From positions 62,001-126,000 of the forward strand of contig CAZIUC010000003.1 in NCBI GenBank assembly GCA_964542455.1: a DNA stretch of 64,000 nt, written 5' to 3'. The position numbers and the translations under genes are program-made. The notes beneath the pieces are model-generated. The model was not told the origin of the DNA. It ran no database searches and was given only the letters and a program-made list of their open reading frames with translations. Origin of the DNA: PFJX01 sp964542455. Its GTDB lineage: Bacteria > Pseudomonadota > Gammaproteobacteria > Burkholderiales > Thiobacillaceae. Shown here piece by piece: positions 1 to 8,358 of this stretch (positions within the stretch are counted from its first letter, which is position 1; each line of letters begins with the position of its first letter).

Positions 1-765
1 GGTTGCGTCGTAGTGCTTGGTGTTCTTTGAATAAAACACCCGGGCCGCGAGGTCGAGATCCCGCGAGACCCGGTGCGACACGCTGGCACTGGCGTTGCGG
101 TTGGCATAGGCGTCGTTGTCCGGGTTGTACATGTCGTACAGCCCACCTTTTGCCGCCTTGATTGAACTGAAGCCATCGCTTTGTTCCACGCCGGCCTTCA
201 GGGTGAAGCGGGTGTCCCCGGTTTGCCCGCCGTAGCCGGCCGAAGCGATGGTCGTGCCGTAGCTGCCCGTGCCAACGTAGACCGTCGGCGCGGGTTTCCC
301 GGTCCCTTGGAAGGTGAAGAGCTGGATGACACCCGACAGCGCATCCGAGCCATACAGGCTGCTGACGGGGCCACGGACGACCTCGATGCGCTCGATCTGT
401 TCCAGGGGAATTGCCTGGATCGCGGTCGTGCCTTGTGTCGCGGAAGAAATGCGCATGCCGTCAATCAGCACGGCCACATGTCCAGAATTGCCACCACGTA
501 GTGAGAGCGTGGAAACATCACCGCGACCACCCGTGGTGGTGATCTGAATACCGGGGAGTGTATTCAACAATTCAGGTAGCGAGGCATGGTCCATTCGCTC
601 GATGGCGGTACGGTCGAGTACTGAAACGTCGCTCAGGCTGTATCGGACAGGTGTCGGAATACGCGTCGCGGTGACGATGATTTCGTCGAGAGTGGGGATT
701 TCCGCTGCCTGAACAGGCAAAGTAGACAGACCGGCAATGAGTGCGGCCAAAGTATTGTGGTGCAT
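1..765 (-). CDS. btuB: TonB-dependent receptor, BtuB-like (C-terminus outside window)
   Basis: Outer-membrane TonB-dependent receptor, most likely for cobalamin. The start was read from the reverse strand: ATG at 763-765 opens an uninterrupted 255-codon frame to the window edge. A short signal peptide (MHHNTLAALIAGLSTLPVQA) is followed by the TonB-box-like segment DEIIVTATR and a plug domain with LPELLNTLPGIQI, LRGGNSGHVAVLIDGMR and IERIEVVRGPVSSLYGSDA, all typical of BtuB/FepA plugs. The first beta-barrel strands follow (VYVGTGSYGTTIASAGYGGQ). The cobalamin riboswitch upstream on the same strand supports vitamin B12 as the substrate. The barrel and C-terminal signature lie outside the window, so other corrinoid or cofactor receptors cannot be excluded by sequence alone. 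Confidence 0.9.
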   Translation of the reverse strand, partial: MHHNTLAALIAGLSTLPVQAAEIPTLDEIIVTATRIPTPVRYSLSDVSVLDRTAIERMDHASLPELLNTLPGIQITTTGGRGDVSTLSLRGGNSGHVAVLIDGMRISSATQGTTAIQAIPLEQIERIEVVRGPVSSLYGSDALSGVIQLFTFQGTGKPAPTVYVGTGSYGTTIASAGYGGQTGDTRFTLKAGVEQSDGFSSIKAAKGGLYDMYNPDNDAYANRNASASVSHRVSRDLDLAARVFYSKNTKHYDAT

Positions 766-904
766 GAAGAAACTTCCTTTTTCGTTCCCGGCGTCCCCGC
801 CGAAAAAAGCAAAAAACGCGGGCCGAAAAAGGCTGGGGGATGGGGAAGCCGTGCTTCCTCACCCCGGCCCACTCCTGAAAGGAATGGGGGGGAAGTGCCG
901 CCCT

Positions 905-1100
905 CCGCGGCCCGCGTACCTGCTTCGGGCCGGTCTCCGGGCTCGCGCCTAGGGTTTCTCAACCCGGGTGGTTCGCCTTCCCGTCCGTGGACAGTGGCAT
1001 GGTGAACGACCATTCAGCGCTTACCGTTGCGGGGGCAGCACAGGCTTTGAAGATGGACTCCGTACCTGTTTCCCGTTTCACTCCTTATCAGGGAGCACCA
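905..1100 (-). ncRNA. cobalamin riboswitch upstream of btuB
   Basis: On the minus strand the leader contains GGTGCTCCCTGATAAGGAG near 1100-1080, the conserved core TGCCCCCGCAACGGTAA near 1042-1020, and a perfect B12 box, AGCCCGGAGACCGGCC, at 943-928. These elements occur in the order and spacing of the cobalamin riboswitch family (AdoCbl aptamer). It lies in the 5' leader of the btuB-like gene, so cobalamin should lower receptor expression. About 140 bases separate the B12 box from the btuB ATG; they include A-rich and C/G-rich runs that could form the expression platform. Exact boundaries are approximate. Confidence 0.92.
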
Positions 1101-1164
1101 GAAGCGGGCGGCAGTTTAGTGGAGGAGGGGAGGGGTGGCTAGCCCTCCGTGGAGGTAATTGCGC

Positions 1165-4100
1165 TTATCGGATGATTTCCGCCCAGCGTTTTTCCAGGCG
1201 TTTTACCGACACTGGTTCCGGTGTCTTCAGCTCCTGGGCGAACAGGGAGACACGCAACTCTTCCAGTTGCCAGCGGAAGGCGGTAAGCAGAGGGTCGTCG
1301 CGGCCTTGCGCTTTCTGGCGTTCCACCCGGTTGCGCCAGGCCGTGAGTAGCGGCGCCATTTCGCGTTGTGCGGCGCTGTCGCGCGCGGGCTGGTTGGGGA
1401 GCTTGGCCAGGCGCATTTCCAGCGCCTTGAGATAGCGTGGCAGATGGGCCAGGCGCTCGCCGGGGTGGGCGACCAGGAAGCCGGGAAAGACCAGGGCGTC
1501 GAGCTGTTCGCGCATGTCCGTGACCGCCGCTTTCCAGAGGGCGGGGACTTTGGCCAGTGCCTGGCTGAGTCGGTGCGCGGCGGCGATGGATTCCGTGGTC
1601 GTGTTGGCCAGGCGGGCGCAGGTTTCCATCAGGCGCGGACGGATGGCCCGCGCGGCCTCGGCGAAGGCGGCCTGGCCGCGTATGTCGGCGACCTCCCGGA
1701 TGCTGAGCACGGCGGCGGCCAGCACGTCGCGCGCCAGGCCGGGGCAGGACTGGCCTTTAAATAACAGGGCGTATTGCAGGCAGGCGGGTTTCAGGCGCGC
1801 GGCCATGTCGCGCTCGCCCTGTTTCAGCAGGTCGGGGAAGCCCAGCCAGAGCAGGCGGGCGACACCCAGGCGATGCGCGGCGCGGGCTTCATCGGGATGG
1901 TCGAACAGGCGCAGATCGACCTGGCCATCCTCGCAGTGCAGCGCCGGGAAGGCGGCGATGATGTGACCACCAACGCGACCACCACTGTTGATCGTGGCGG
2001 TATCCGGCAGGTCGTCAAAATCCCATTTGCTGATCCGCTCGCGCTGGAACTGGCCGGCGGAGCGCGCCAGTTCCTCGCTGGCGGCACCGCCCAGTTGCTG
2101 GCGTAGTGCTGTGATATCGCGGCCCTCGGCGAGGGTCTTGCCGGCTTCGTCCTGTACCCGGAAATTCATGATCAGGTGCGGCGCGAGGACTTCCGGACGC
2201 CAGGCGTCACGCGGGATGATCTGGCCGGTGGATTTGGAGAGGAAGGCGGCGAGAGCGTCGGTGAGCGACTCCCCCCTTTCCCAAAGGGGGGTGTTCTTCG
2301 CCAGGAACGGCGCGCCAACCTGAGTAATTCCCCCCCACCCCCCTTTGGGCAAGGGGGGAGTGTCGATGCTTGCACCGGAAGAAAGCAGGGCCGCGGCCGC
2401 CGCTTTGGCGTACTCCGGCACCGGCACGAAGGCGCGGCGGATGGATTGCGGTAGGCTCTTGATCAGGGCGGTGATCTTTTCTTCCAGCAGGCCGGGCACC
2501 AGCCATTCGCAGCGCGCCGGGGCGATCTGGTTGAGGGCGGCGAGCGGCACGATAAGGGTGACGCCGTCGTCTTCCGTGCCGGGGTCGAAGCGGTAGGCGA
2601 GCGGGTAGCGGGCGCCGTTGAGCTCGATCTGGGGCGGGAATTCCCGTTCCTGGGTGTCGTGGCCGCTGTCCAGCAGGGTGGCGCGTTCCAGGTAGAGCAG
2701 GCGCGGCTGGGCTTTCTCGGCTTCGCGCCGCCACTTGTCGAAGGCGGCGCCGTTGTGGATGCCTGGCGGCACGCGCGCGTCGAAGAAGGCGTACAGACGA
2801 TGCTCATCCACCACCAGGCGGGCGTTGCGGGCGCGGTGGGCGAGGTCGTCGATTTCTTCCAGCAGGCGGCGGTTGTGCTCGAACCAGGGCGCGCGGGTCT
2901 CGAATTCGCCCGCGACCAGGGCGCCGCGGATGAATAGTTCGCGGCTCAATTCCGGATCGATCGGGCCGTAGTGAACCTTGCGACCGTTCACCACCGGCAG
3001 GCCGTACAAGGTGGCGCGCATGGACGCCGCCACATGCGCCGGTTTCTTGGCCCAGTGCGGGTCGGAATAGGACACCTTGAGCAGGTGGCTGGCGGCGTGT
3101 TCGATCCACTCCGGCTCGATCTTCGCCACCATGCGCGCATACACCCGCTTGGTTTCCACGATCTCGGAGGCGAGCAGCCACTTCGGCTTTTTCTTCACCC
3201 CGGAGCCGGGAAAGATCCAGAACTTCATTTCCCGCGCGCCGAGATAAACGCCGTCCTCGGTGAGCATGCCGAGGTTGCCGAGGAGGCCGGGGAGCAAGGC
3301 CTGATGCAGGGGGGCGTAGGCCGTCTCGGGAACCTGTAGGTCAGGTTGCGGCTTCATCGCTACCTGACATCCCACGGCGTCAGGTAGCGATACCCCCGCA
3401 ACCTGACCTACGTTCGCGACATGCCAGCCCATTTCCTTCACCTGGGTGGTCAGTTGCGCATAGACATCGCGCCATTCGCGCACCCGGTTGGGGGACAGGA
3501 AGTCGGCCTTCAGCGCGTCGCGGAATTTCTTCTGCGACTTGCGATGCTGGCTGAGTTGCTCGATGTGCGCCCAGAGCTTGAGCAGGCTGATGAAATCGGA
3601 GTCAGGGTCAACGAAGCGGCGGTGTTTCTGGTCGGCGGCTTCCTGTGCTTCCAGCGGCCGTTCGCGCGGGTCCTGCACCGAGAGGAAGGCGGCGATGACC
3701 AGCATTTCATGCAGGCAGCCGCGATCTTTCGCGGCGATGAGCATGCGGCCGATGCGCGGGTCCACCGGCAGATGCGCGAGTTGCTTGCCGATGCCGGTCA
3801 GCCTGCCGCGCCCGTCCAGGGCGCCGAGTTCGGCCAGGAGTTGCTGGCCGTCGCGGATGCGCTTGCCCTCGGGCACGTCGAGGAAGGGGAAGACCTCGAT
3901 CTCCGGCAAGCGCAGCGATTTCATGCGCAGGATGACGCCGGCCAGCGAGGAGCGCAGCAGTTCCGGCGTGGTGTATTCCTGCCGGCCGAGGAAGTCGGCC
4001 TCGTCGTAGAGGCGGATACAGATGCCTTCCGCCACCCGGCCGCAGCGCCCGGCGCGCTGCCGGGCGGCGGCTTGCGAGACCTTTTCCACCTTGAGCTGTT

Positions 4101-5166
4101 CGATCTTGTTGCGGATGGAATAGCGCTTCACCCGCGCCAGGCCGGTATCCACCACATAACGGATGCCGGGCACGGTGAGCGAGGTTTCCGCCACGTTGGT
4201 GGCCAGCACGATGCGGCGGCCGCCGTGCGACTGGAACACCTTTTCCTGATCGGCCACCGAGAGGCGCGCGAACAGGGGCAGGATTTCGGTCTGCGGCGGA
4301 TGGTGCTTGCGCAGCGCCTCGTGCGCCTCGCGAATCTCCCGCTCGCCCGGCAGGAACACCAGGATGTCGCCGGGGCCGGCGGCGGCGAGTTCGTCGACGG
4401 CGTGGATCAGGGCGAGGTCCAGGTCATCGCTCCCCTCTCCCTCCGGGAGAGGGGCCGGGGGTGAGGGAACCCGCGTCGATTGAGTAACCGTCGTTCCCTC
4501 TCCCCTGCCCCTCCCCCGAGGGGGGAGGGGTTGTAATGACCGGTAGCGCATCTCCACCGGATAGGTTCGCCCCGACACCTCGATCACCGGCGCGCCATTG
4601 AAGTAGGCGGAAAAGCGGTCGGCTTCCAGGGTCGCGGAGGACAGGATCAATTTCAGGTCGGGACGGCGCGGCAGCAGGGTCTTCAGGTAGCCGAGCAGGA
4701 AGTCGATGTTCAGGCTGCGCTCGTGCGCCTCGTCGAGGATCAGGGTGTCGTAGGCGCGGAAGTCGGGATCGGACTGGGTTTCCGCCAGCAGGATGCCGTC
4801 GGTCATCACCTTGATGCGGCTATCCGAGGAGACCTGATCGGTGAAGCGTACCTGCCAGCCGACCAGGCCGCCGAGACGGGATTTGGTTTCCTCGGCGATG
4901 CGCGCCGCCACGCTCTTGGCGGCGATCCGGCGCGGTTGCGTCATGCCGACCAGACCGCCACCTTGACCTACCCGGCCGCGCCCGGCCGCGAGTACGATTT
5001 TGGGTAACTGGGTGGTTTTGCCGGAACCGGTCTCGCCGCAGACGATAATCACCTGATGCGCGAGCAAGGCGGCGGCGATGTCCGCGCGCCGGGCGGAAAC
5101 CGGCAAGGCTTCCGGAAACTCCAGGTACGGTAGGCTGGGCGGGGTGGAAAGTGAGGTTTCAGACAT
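1165..5166 (-). CDS. hrpA: ATP-dependent RNA helicase HrpA (DEAH/RHA family)
   Basis: Large DEAH-box RNA helicase, 1333 aa, close to the roughly 1300 aa usual for bacterial HrpA. Walker A GETGSGKTTQLPK lies near residue 45 and DEAH (LILDEAHERSLN) near 145. SSATLEADRF, TNVAETSLTVPGI and QRAGRCGR mark the RecA-like core, followed by the HA2/OB region and the long HrpA-specific C-terminal domain. In E. coli HrpA resolves stalled or collided ribosomes; the same role is assumed here. Oddity: three low-complexity, Gly/Pro-rich stretches (about residues 213-246, 586-611 and 936-966) coincide with palindromic DNA repeats and are absent from the usual family architecture. They keep the frame open and sit in linkers between conserved blocks. 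The start codon lies just before the divergent gene at 5184. Confidence 0.95.
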   Translation of the reverse strand: MSETSLSTPPSLPYLEFPEALPVSARRADIAAALLAHQVIIVCGETGSGKTTQLPKIVLAAGRGRVGQGGGLVGMTQPRRIAAKSVAARIAEETKSRLGGLVGWQVRFTDQVSSDSRIKVMTDGILLAETQSDPDFRAYDTLILDEAHERSLNIDFLLGYLKTLLPRRPDLKLILSSATLEADRFSAYFNGAPVIEVSGRTYPVEMRYRSLQPLPPRGRGRGEGTTVTQSTRVPSPPAPLPEGEGSDDLDLALIHAVDELAAAGPGDILVFLPGEREIREAHEALRKHHPPQTEILPLFARLSVADQEKVFQSHGGRRIVLATNVAETSLTVPGIRYVVDTGLARVKRYSIRNKIEQLKVEKVSQAAARQRAGRCGRVAEGICIRLYDEADFLGRQEYTTPELLRSSLAGVILRMKSLRLPEIEVFPFLDVPEGKRIRDGQQLLAELGALDGRGRLTGIGKQLAHLPVDPRIGRMLIAAKDRGCLHEMLVIAAFLSVQDPRERPLEAQEAADQKHRRFVDPDSDFISLLKLWAHIEQLSQHRKSQKKFRDALKADFLSPNRVREWRDVYAQLTTQVKEMGWHVANVGQVAGVSLPDAVGCQVAMKPQPDLQVPETAYAPLHQALLPGLLGNLGMLTEDGVYLGAREMKFWIFPGSGVKKKPKWLLASEIVETKRVYARMVAKIEPEWIEHAASHLLKVSYSDPHWAKKPAHVAASMRATLYGLPVVNGRKVHYGPIDPELSRELFIRGALVAGEFETRAPWFEHNRRLLEEIDDLAHRARNARLVVDEHRLYAFFDARVPPGIHNGAAFDKWRREAEKAQPRLLYLERATLLDSGHDTQEREFPPQIELNGARYPLAYRFDPGTEDDGVTLIVPLAALNQIAPARCEWLVPGLLEEKITALIKSLPQSIRRAFVPVPEYAKAAAAALLSSGASIDTPPLPKGGWGGITQVGAPFLAKNTPLWERGESLTDALAAFLSKSTGQIIPRDAWRPEVLAPHLIMNFRVQDEAGKTLAEGRDITALRQQLGGAASEELARSAGQFQRERISKWDFDDLPDTATINSGGRVGGHIIAAFPALHCEDGQVDLRLFDHPDEARAAHRLGVARLLWLGFPDLLKQGERDMAARLKPACLQYALLFKGQSCPGLARDVLAAAVLSIREVADIRGQAAFAEAARAIRPRLMETCARLANTTTESIAAAHRLSQALAKVPALWKAAVTDMREQLDALVFPGFLVAHPGERLAHLPRYLKALEMRLAKLPNQPARDSAAQREMAPLLTAWRNRVERQKAQGRDDPLLTAFRWQLEELRVSLFAQELKTPEPVSVKRLEKRWAEIIR
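2269..2361. repeat. palindromic repeat inserted in frame in hrpA (third)
   Basis: Two G/C hairpins: CCCCCCTTTCCCAAAGGGGGG at 2271-2291 and a second C-run/G-run hairpin at about 2330-2360, with a spacer of about 40 bases. Read in the hrpA frame it gives the segment TPPLPKGGWGG...TPLWERG, which is unlike surrounding helicase sequence. The same C6-TTT-loop-AAA-G6 type occurs at 38736, 52853-52980 and 57290-57395. Confidence 0.8.
3336..3411. repeat. nested inverted repeat inserted in frame in hrpA (second)
   Basis: Outer arms GTAGGTCAGGTTGC (3336-3349) and GCAACCTGACCTAC (3398-3411) enclose inner arms ATCGCTACCTGAC (3356-3368) and GTCAGGTAGCGAT (3379-3391). The element is 76 bp and could fold into one long hairpin. 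A relative with the same GTAGGTCAGGTT ends lies at 17342-17444 in an intergenic gap, which supports a mobile or dispersed origin. Confidence 0.85.
4430..4531. repeat. CCCTCTCC-type palindromic repeat inserted in frame in hrpA (first)
   Basis: Contains CCCCTCTCCCTCCGGGAGAG near 4432-4451 and CCCCTCCCCCGAGGGGGGAG near 4509-4528, flanking a GGTGAGGGAAC/GTTCCCTC pair. Translated in frame it gives PLPPRGRGRGEG...PAPLPEGEG, placed between the two RecA domains of HrpA. Motifs of this kind are common dispersed repeats in proteobacterial genomes. Confidence 0.8.
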
Positions 5167-5183
5167 GGGGCGGCGAAATTAGC

Positions 5184-6458
5184 ATGAGAGGCTTGCTGTT
5201 GTGTGGGATGTTGCTGTTGACGGTTTCCGGCGCCTGGGCGGAAGTGCTGCGCGTGGATGCCATGCGTTTGTCACCCGAGGCGACCTGGCGGCGGGGCGAC
5301 GCCGCGCGGGAAAAGGAAGACGGCCACTATTTGCTGGAGTGGCCGATTTCAAGCCTATCGTCGGGCCGTCCCAAGGTTGATTTGGCCCCCTCGGGGGGCG
5401 AGTCGGGCGTTACTCCCGAGCCGGAGGCACCGTTAAGCGAGAACCCTCGGGGTGTCGCCCTGCAAGTCACGTTGCCGCGCCGCTCCACGCTGCTCAAGGC
5501 GGATGCCGAGTCATTCCACAGCAACCTGCGCAAGATATGGGCGGCACAATATGGCAAAGGCGCGGAGATCGGAGAAATCGAGATCGCCGGCGTGCGCTGG
5601 ATGACCTGCCGCCGCCCGGCCGGCGATGGCGGCGCGATCGTCTTCCAGTTGGCCACGGTGTACGAGGGGCGCGCCTATAGCCTGCTCGCCTTCGCTTCGC
5701 CGCAAGCGGTCGGCCTGCCCCAGCCGGTCTATGACCTGCTCGTCGGGGTGAACTTCGGCCCGGAACCACGGCCCTGGATCGCGACCCGCGTGATTGCCGC
5801 GCAACCCGGCCACGATGCCCTGGAAGCCCTGGTGCAAGGGGACGCGGAACGCCTGGGGCAGGACGGCATGCTGACCGGCTATGGCATCGAGTACACCCAG
5901 CCGCCGGACACTGCGGACACCGGGCCGGGCAAGCGCCTGGCCTGGTTCATGGATGGCTTCAAGTGGCGCAACCTGGTCGGGCGCGATGAACGCCTGCCGA
6001 TCAGTCTGCGCGGCCACTTGGTGGCGCGGGCACCGGCTCGGGTGGAAGGGGCGTCGGCGGCGATCTCCATCGAGTTGCGGGTCGAGGCGGAGTCGAGCAC
6101 GGGGGTCGAGGCGGAAGTGGGTTTGCTGGACGTATGCGCGCCCGCCGCCGAACTCGACGCGGCGCTGGCGCGTCTCGAACGCGGCGCTCGCGCGCCCCTG
6201 GAACGCCTGGCGCGCGAGCGACCGGCAAGTTGTCCGGCATTCCCGGTTACGGCGCCGCCCAAGGGATTGCTCGCGCGGCCCGGCGATACCATGGCGCAAC
6301 CCCTGGCATTTTCCCTTCCCCCCGGGTTGCCCGTTGCGGCGGGCCTGTCCAGAGTCCGGATCGTCGCCGTGCGGCCCCGTCTGGTCGGCAACGAAGACGA
6401 GTTGGGGCAGAACTTGTTGCGCCAGTTGGGGTTGTATTTCGTCTACGCGCCGGAGTGA
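5184..6458 (+). CDS. exported protein of unknown function
   Basis: A 424-aa protein beginning MRGLLLCGMLLLTVSGAWA, a clear Sec signal peptide, so the mature protein is periplasmic or secreted. The ATG at 5184 is chosen over an upstream in-frame ATG at 5151 because it gives a proper signal peptide and avoids overlap with the divergent hrpA start. I recognise no family. The mature part is soluble-looking, with no membrane segments. Residues about 55-90 (SGRPKVDLAPSGGESG... to ...LSENPRG) are low complexity; the DNA there has C-run/G-run pairs (CCCCCTCGGGGGG), so this may be another repeat-derived insertion. It is the only gene between hrpA and pabB on this strand, and its role is unknown. Confidence 0.75.
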   Translation: MRGLLLCGMLLLTVSGAWAEVLRVDAMRLSPEATWRRGDAAREKEDGHYLLEWPISSLSSGRPKVDLAPSGGESGVTPEPEAPLSENPRGVALQVTLPRRSTLLKADAESFHSNLRKIWAAQYGKGAEIGEIEIAGVRWMTCRRPAGDGGAIVFQLATVYEGRAYSLLAFASPQAVGLPQPVYDLLVGVNFGPEPRPWIATRVIAAQPGHDALEALVQGDAERLGQDGMLTGYGIEYTQPPDTADTGPGKRLAWFMDGFKWRNLVGRDERLPISLRGHLVARAPARVEGASAAISIELRVEAESSTGVEAEVGLLDVCAPAAELDAALARLERGARAPLERLARERPASCPAFPVTAPPKGLLARPGDTMAQPLAFSLPPGLPVAAGLSRVRIVAVRPRLVGNEDELGQNLLRQLGLYFVYAPE

Positions 6459-6784
6459 AAAATGGCTGGAATCCCGCTTCACCGCTGGCTTTCCACCACC
6501 TTTGCAGGGTGTCAAGAGCAACTTGTGTCCACAGTTGCAACATCTTTGTCAAAAAGCGTGCGTATCTCACTGATCTTACTGGACGTTTCTGTAAGTCATT
6601 GATTATTAATGGCGCGATGGCTGCCTAAAAAGTGGTCGTCGGGTAGACAACACTGCCGGGACGGGGGGTTAGGGTGTTTGTCCCGTGCTTGTACACAGAG
6701 TTATCCACAGAAGCTGTGGACTTTTCAACATGGCTTTTCCGATGCCTCATCATGACCTTGAGCCAGGACGGCGCGCGCGCCACA
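6459..6784 (+). promoter_or_regulatory. intergenic region upstream of pabB with a DnaA-box-like inverted pair
   Basis: Non-coding stretch of roughly 300 bases, less GC-rich than its surroundings. A perfect DnaA-box sequence TTATCCACA lies at 6701-6709. With the following bases it forms the inverted pair TCCACAG-AAG-CTGTGGA (6704-6720). Another TGTCCACAG lies near 6525. No gene is visible. It could be an operator or DnaA-responsive promoter; there is too little here to call an origin. Confidence 0.35.
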
Positions 6785-8173
6785 ATGCCCGCCCCCTTCG
6801 GATTGCCCGTCGTGACCTTCCACCTCGATCTGCCCTATTCCAGCGACAGCGCTCGCCTGTTCGCTCCCATGGCGCATCAGCCCTGGGCGCATTGGCTGGA
6901 TAGCGCCTGGCCGGCGAGTCGGGCCGGGCGCTACGACATCATCACGGCGCTGCCGCGCGCCACCCTGGTGACACGTGGGCAGGAAACCCGTATCGAGTAT
7001 GCGGATGGCCGCTTTGAGCAGAGCCGGGAGTGCCCGCTGCAACTGTTGCGCGCCTGTCTGGGGCCACAACGCGCATCGCTTGCGGCGCCTTTCGCCGGAG
7101 GTGCTCTGGGCTATTTCGCCTACGATCTGGCGCGGCGTCTGCATCGCCTGCCTTCCGTGGCCAGGAATGTAGAAGGGGGGCCGGAAATGGCCGTGGGGAT
7201 CTACGACGGCGCCCTGGTGATCGACCACATCGATCGCACATGCCGCCTTTGGGCAAGTGACGATGCTGTAGGACGGGATTGGGCGGAACGCTTTCTGTCC
7301 GGTTTGAGTGAGGTGTCGGTTGCGGCGGATTTCGTGCTCACCGGCGAAATCGAGTGCAGCCTGAGTCCGAACGCGTATCGGCGGGCCTTTGCCCGGGTAC
7401 AGGACTACATCCGTGCCGGCGATTGTTATCAGGTCAATCTGGCCATGCGCTTTGTCGCCCCCTGTCTGGGGCACCCCTGGCCGCTTTATCTGGCGCTGCG
7501 CGCGCGTAATCCGGCGCCGTTCTCGGCCTGGCTCAATTTCCCTTTCGGCCAGGTCCTTTCCTCCTCGCCGGAACGCTTCCTCTCCGTGCGTGACGGTCTG
7601 GTGGAAACCCGCCCGATCAAGGGCACGCGACCACGCGGCGACGACCCCGGCGAGGATGCGAGACAGCAGGCGGAACTCTCCGGCAGCGCGAAGGACCGCG
7701 CGGAAAACCTGATGATCGTGGACTTGCTGCGCAACGACCTGGGTCAGGTCTGCGCTCCCGGCAGCGTCACCGTGCCCAGCCTGTTCGCGCTGGAAAGCTA
7801 CGCCACCGTGCATCACCTGGTCAGCACCGTGCAGGGGCGCCTGGCCGTCGGCAAGAGCGCGCTGGATCAACTGGCGGCGGCTTTTCCCGGCGGTTCCATC
7901 ACCGGCGCGCCCAAGTTGCGGGCCATGCAGATCATCGAGGGGTTGGAAGCGGAACGGCGCGGCGTCTATTGCGGCGCCATCGGCTATCTCGGTTGGGATG
8001 GCGGCATGGATACGAATATCGCCATTCGTACCCTGACCCGCGACGGCAACCATCTGCGTTTCTGGGCCGGCGGCGGCCTGGTGGCGGACTCCCAAGCCGA
8101 CGCGGAATACCAGGAATGCCTGGACAAGGCGCGCGCGACGCGCGAGGTGCTGGCCGGGTTTCGCGACTCGTAG
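6785..8173 (+). CDS. pabB: aminodeoxychorismate synthase component I
   Basis: Chorismate-binding enzyme that forms 4-amino-4-deoxychorismate for folate synthesis, together with a glutaminase (PabA). About 462 aa from the ATG at 6785; an in-frame ATG at 6752 would add 11 residues. Conserved blocks include QVNLAMRF, VLSSSPERFLSV, the PabB-diagnostic PIKGTRPRG (TrpE has a different residue context here), ENLMIVDLLRNDLG and FPGGSITGAPK near the C-terminus, then GVYCGAIGYL and NIAIRTL. No glutaminase or lyase domain is fused. The stop codon lies within a dispersed repeat that begins at 8170. Confidence 0.92.
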   Translation: MPAPFGLPVVTFHLDLPYSSDSARLFAPMAHQPWAHWLDSAWPASRAGRYDIITALPRATLVTRGQETRIEYADGRFEQSRECPLQLLRACLGPQRASLAAPFAGGALGYFAYDLARRLHRLPSVARNVEGGPEMAVGIYDGALVIDHIDRTCRLWASDDAVGRDWAERFLSGLSEVSVAADFVLTGEIECSLSPNAYRRAFARVQDYIRAGDCYQVNLAMRFVAPCLGHPWPLYLALRARNPAPFSAWLNFPFGQVLSSSPERFLSVRDGLVETRPIKGTRPRGDDPGEDARQQAELSGSAKDRAENLMIVDLLRNDLGQVCAPGSVTVPSLFALESYATVHHLVSTVQGRLAVGKSALDQLAAAFPGGSITGAPKLRAMQIIEGLEAERRGVYCGAIGYLGWDGGMDTNIAIRTLTRDGNHLRFWAGGGLVADSQADAEYQECLDKARATREVLAGFRDS

Positions 8174-8214
8174 GATGCGGTTCGCTGCGCTCTGATGAAG
8201 CCCCTACCCTTCTG
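8170..8214. repeat. dispersed GTAGGATGCGG repeat at the pabB stop codon
   Basis: GTAGGATGCGGTTCGC begins over the pabB stop codon and runs into CTCTGATGAAGCCCCTACCC. The reverse complement of its second half recurs at 27268-27293, and the GATGCGGTTCGC part recurs at 56453-56520. It is probably a REP-like element. Confidence 0.6.
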
Positions 8215-8358
8215 TAACCACATCTACGATCCCGCTGGAGGTTATCCACCCCGTTTGTAATTTAATGATTTGGTGGTATGTTTCCGCGCTTTCTTGATAA
8301 AAGCTGAGCGGCGGCCATGGCTGCCGCATGTTGTTTTCAGCGCTTGGAAAGTAGGGAA

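Noticed and set aside
3421..4464. 347-codon open frame on the plus strand opposite hrpA
   Set aside because: It is an antisense shadow of the GC-rich hrpA gene; composition follows third-position bias of hrpA and no domain is visible.
6459..6784. Chromosomal origin at the DnaA-box-like pair
   Set aside because: Only one perfect box and one near copy, no AT-rich unwinding region and no dnaA/dnaN neighbours.
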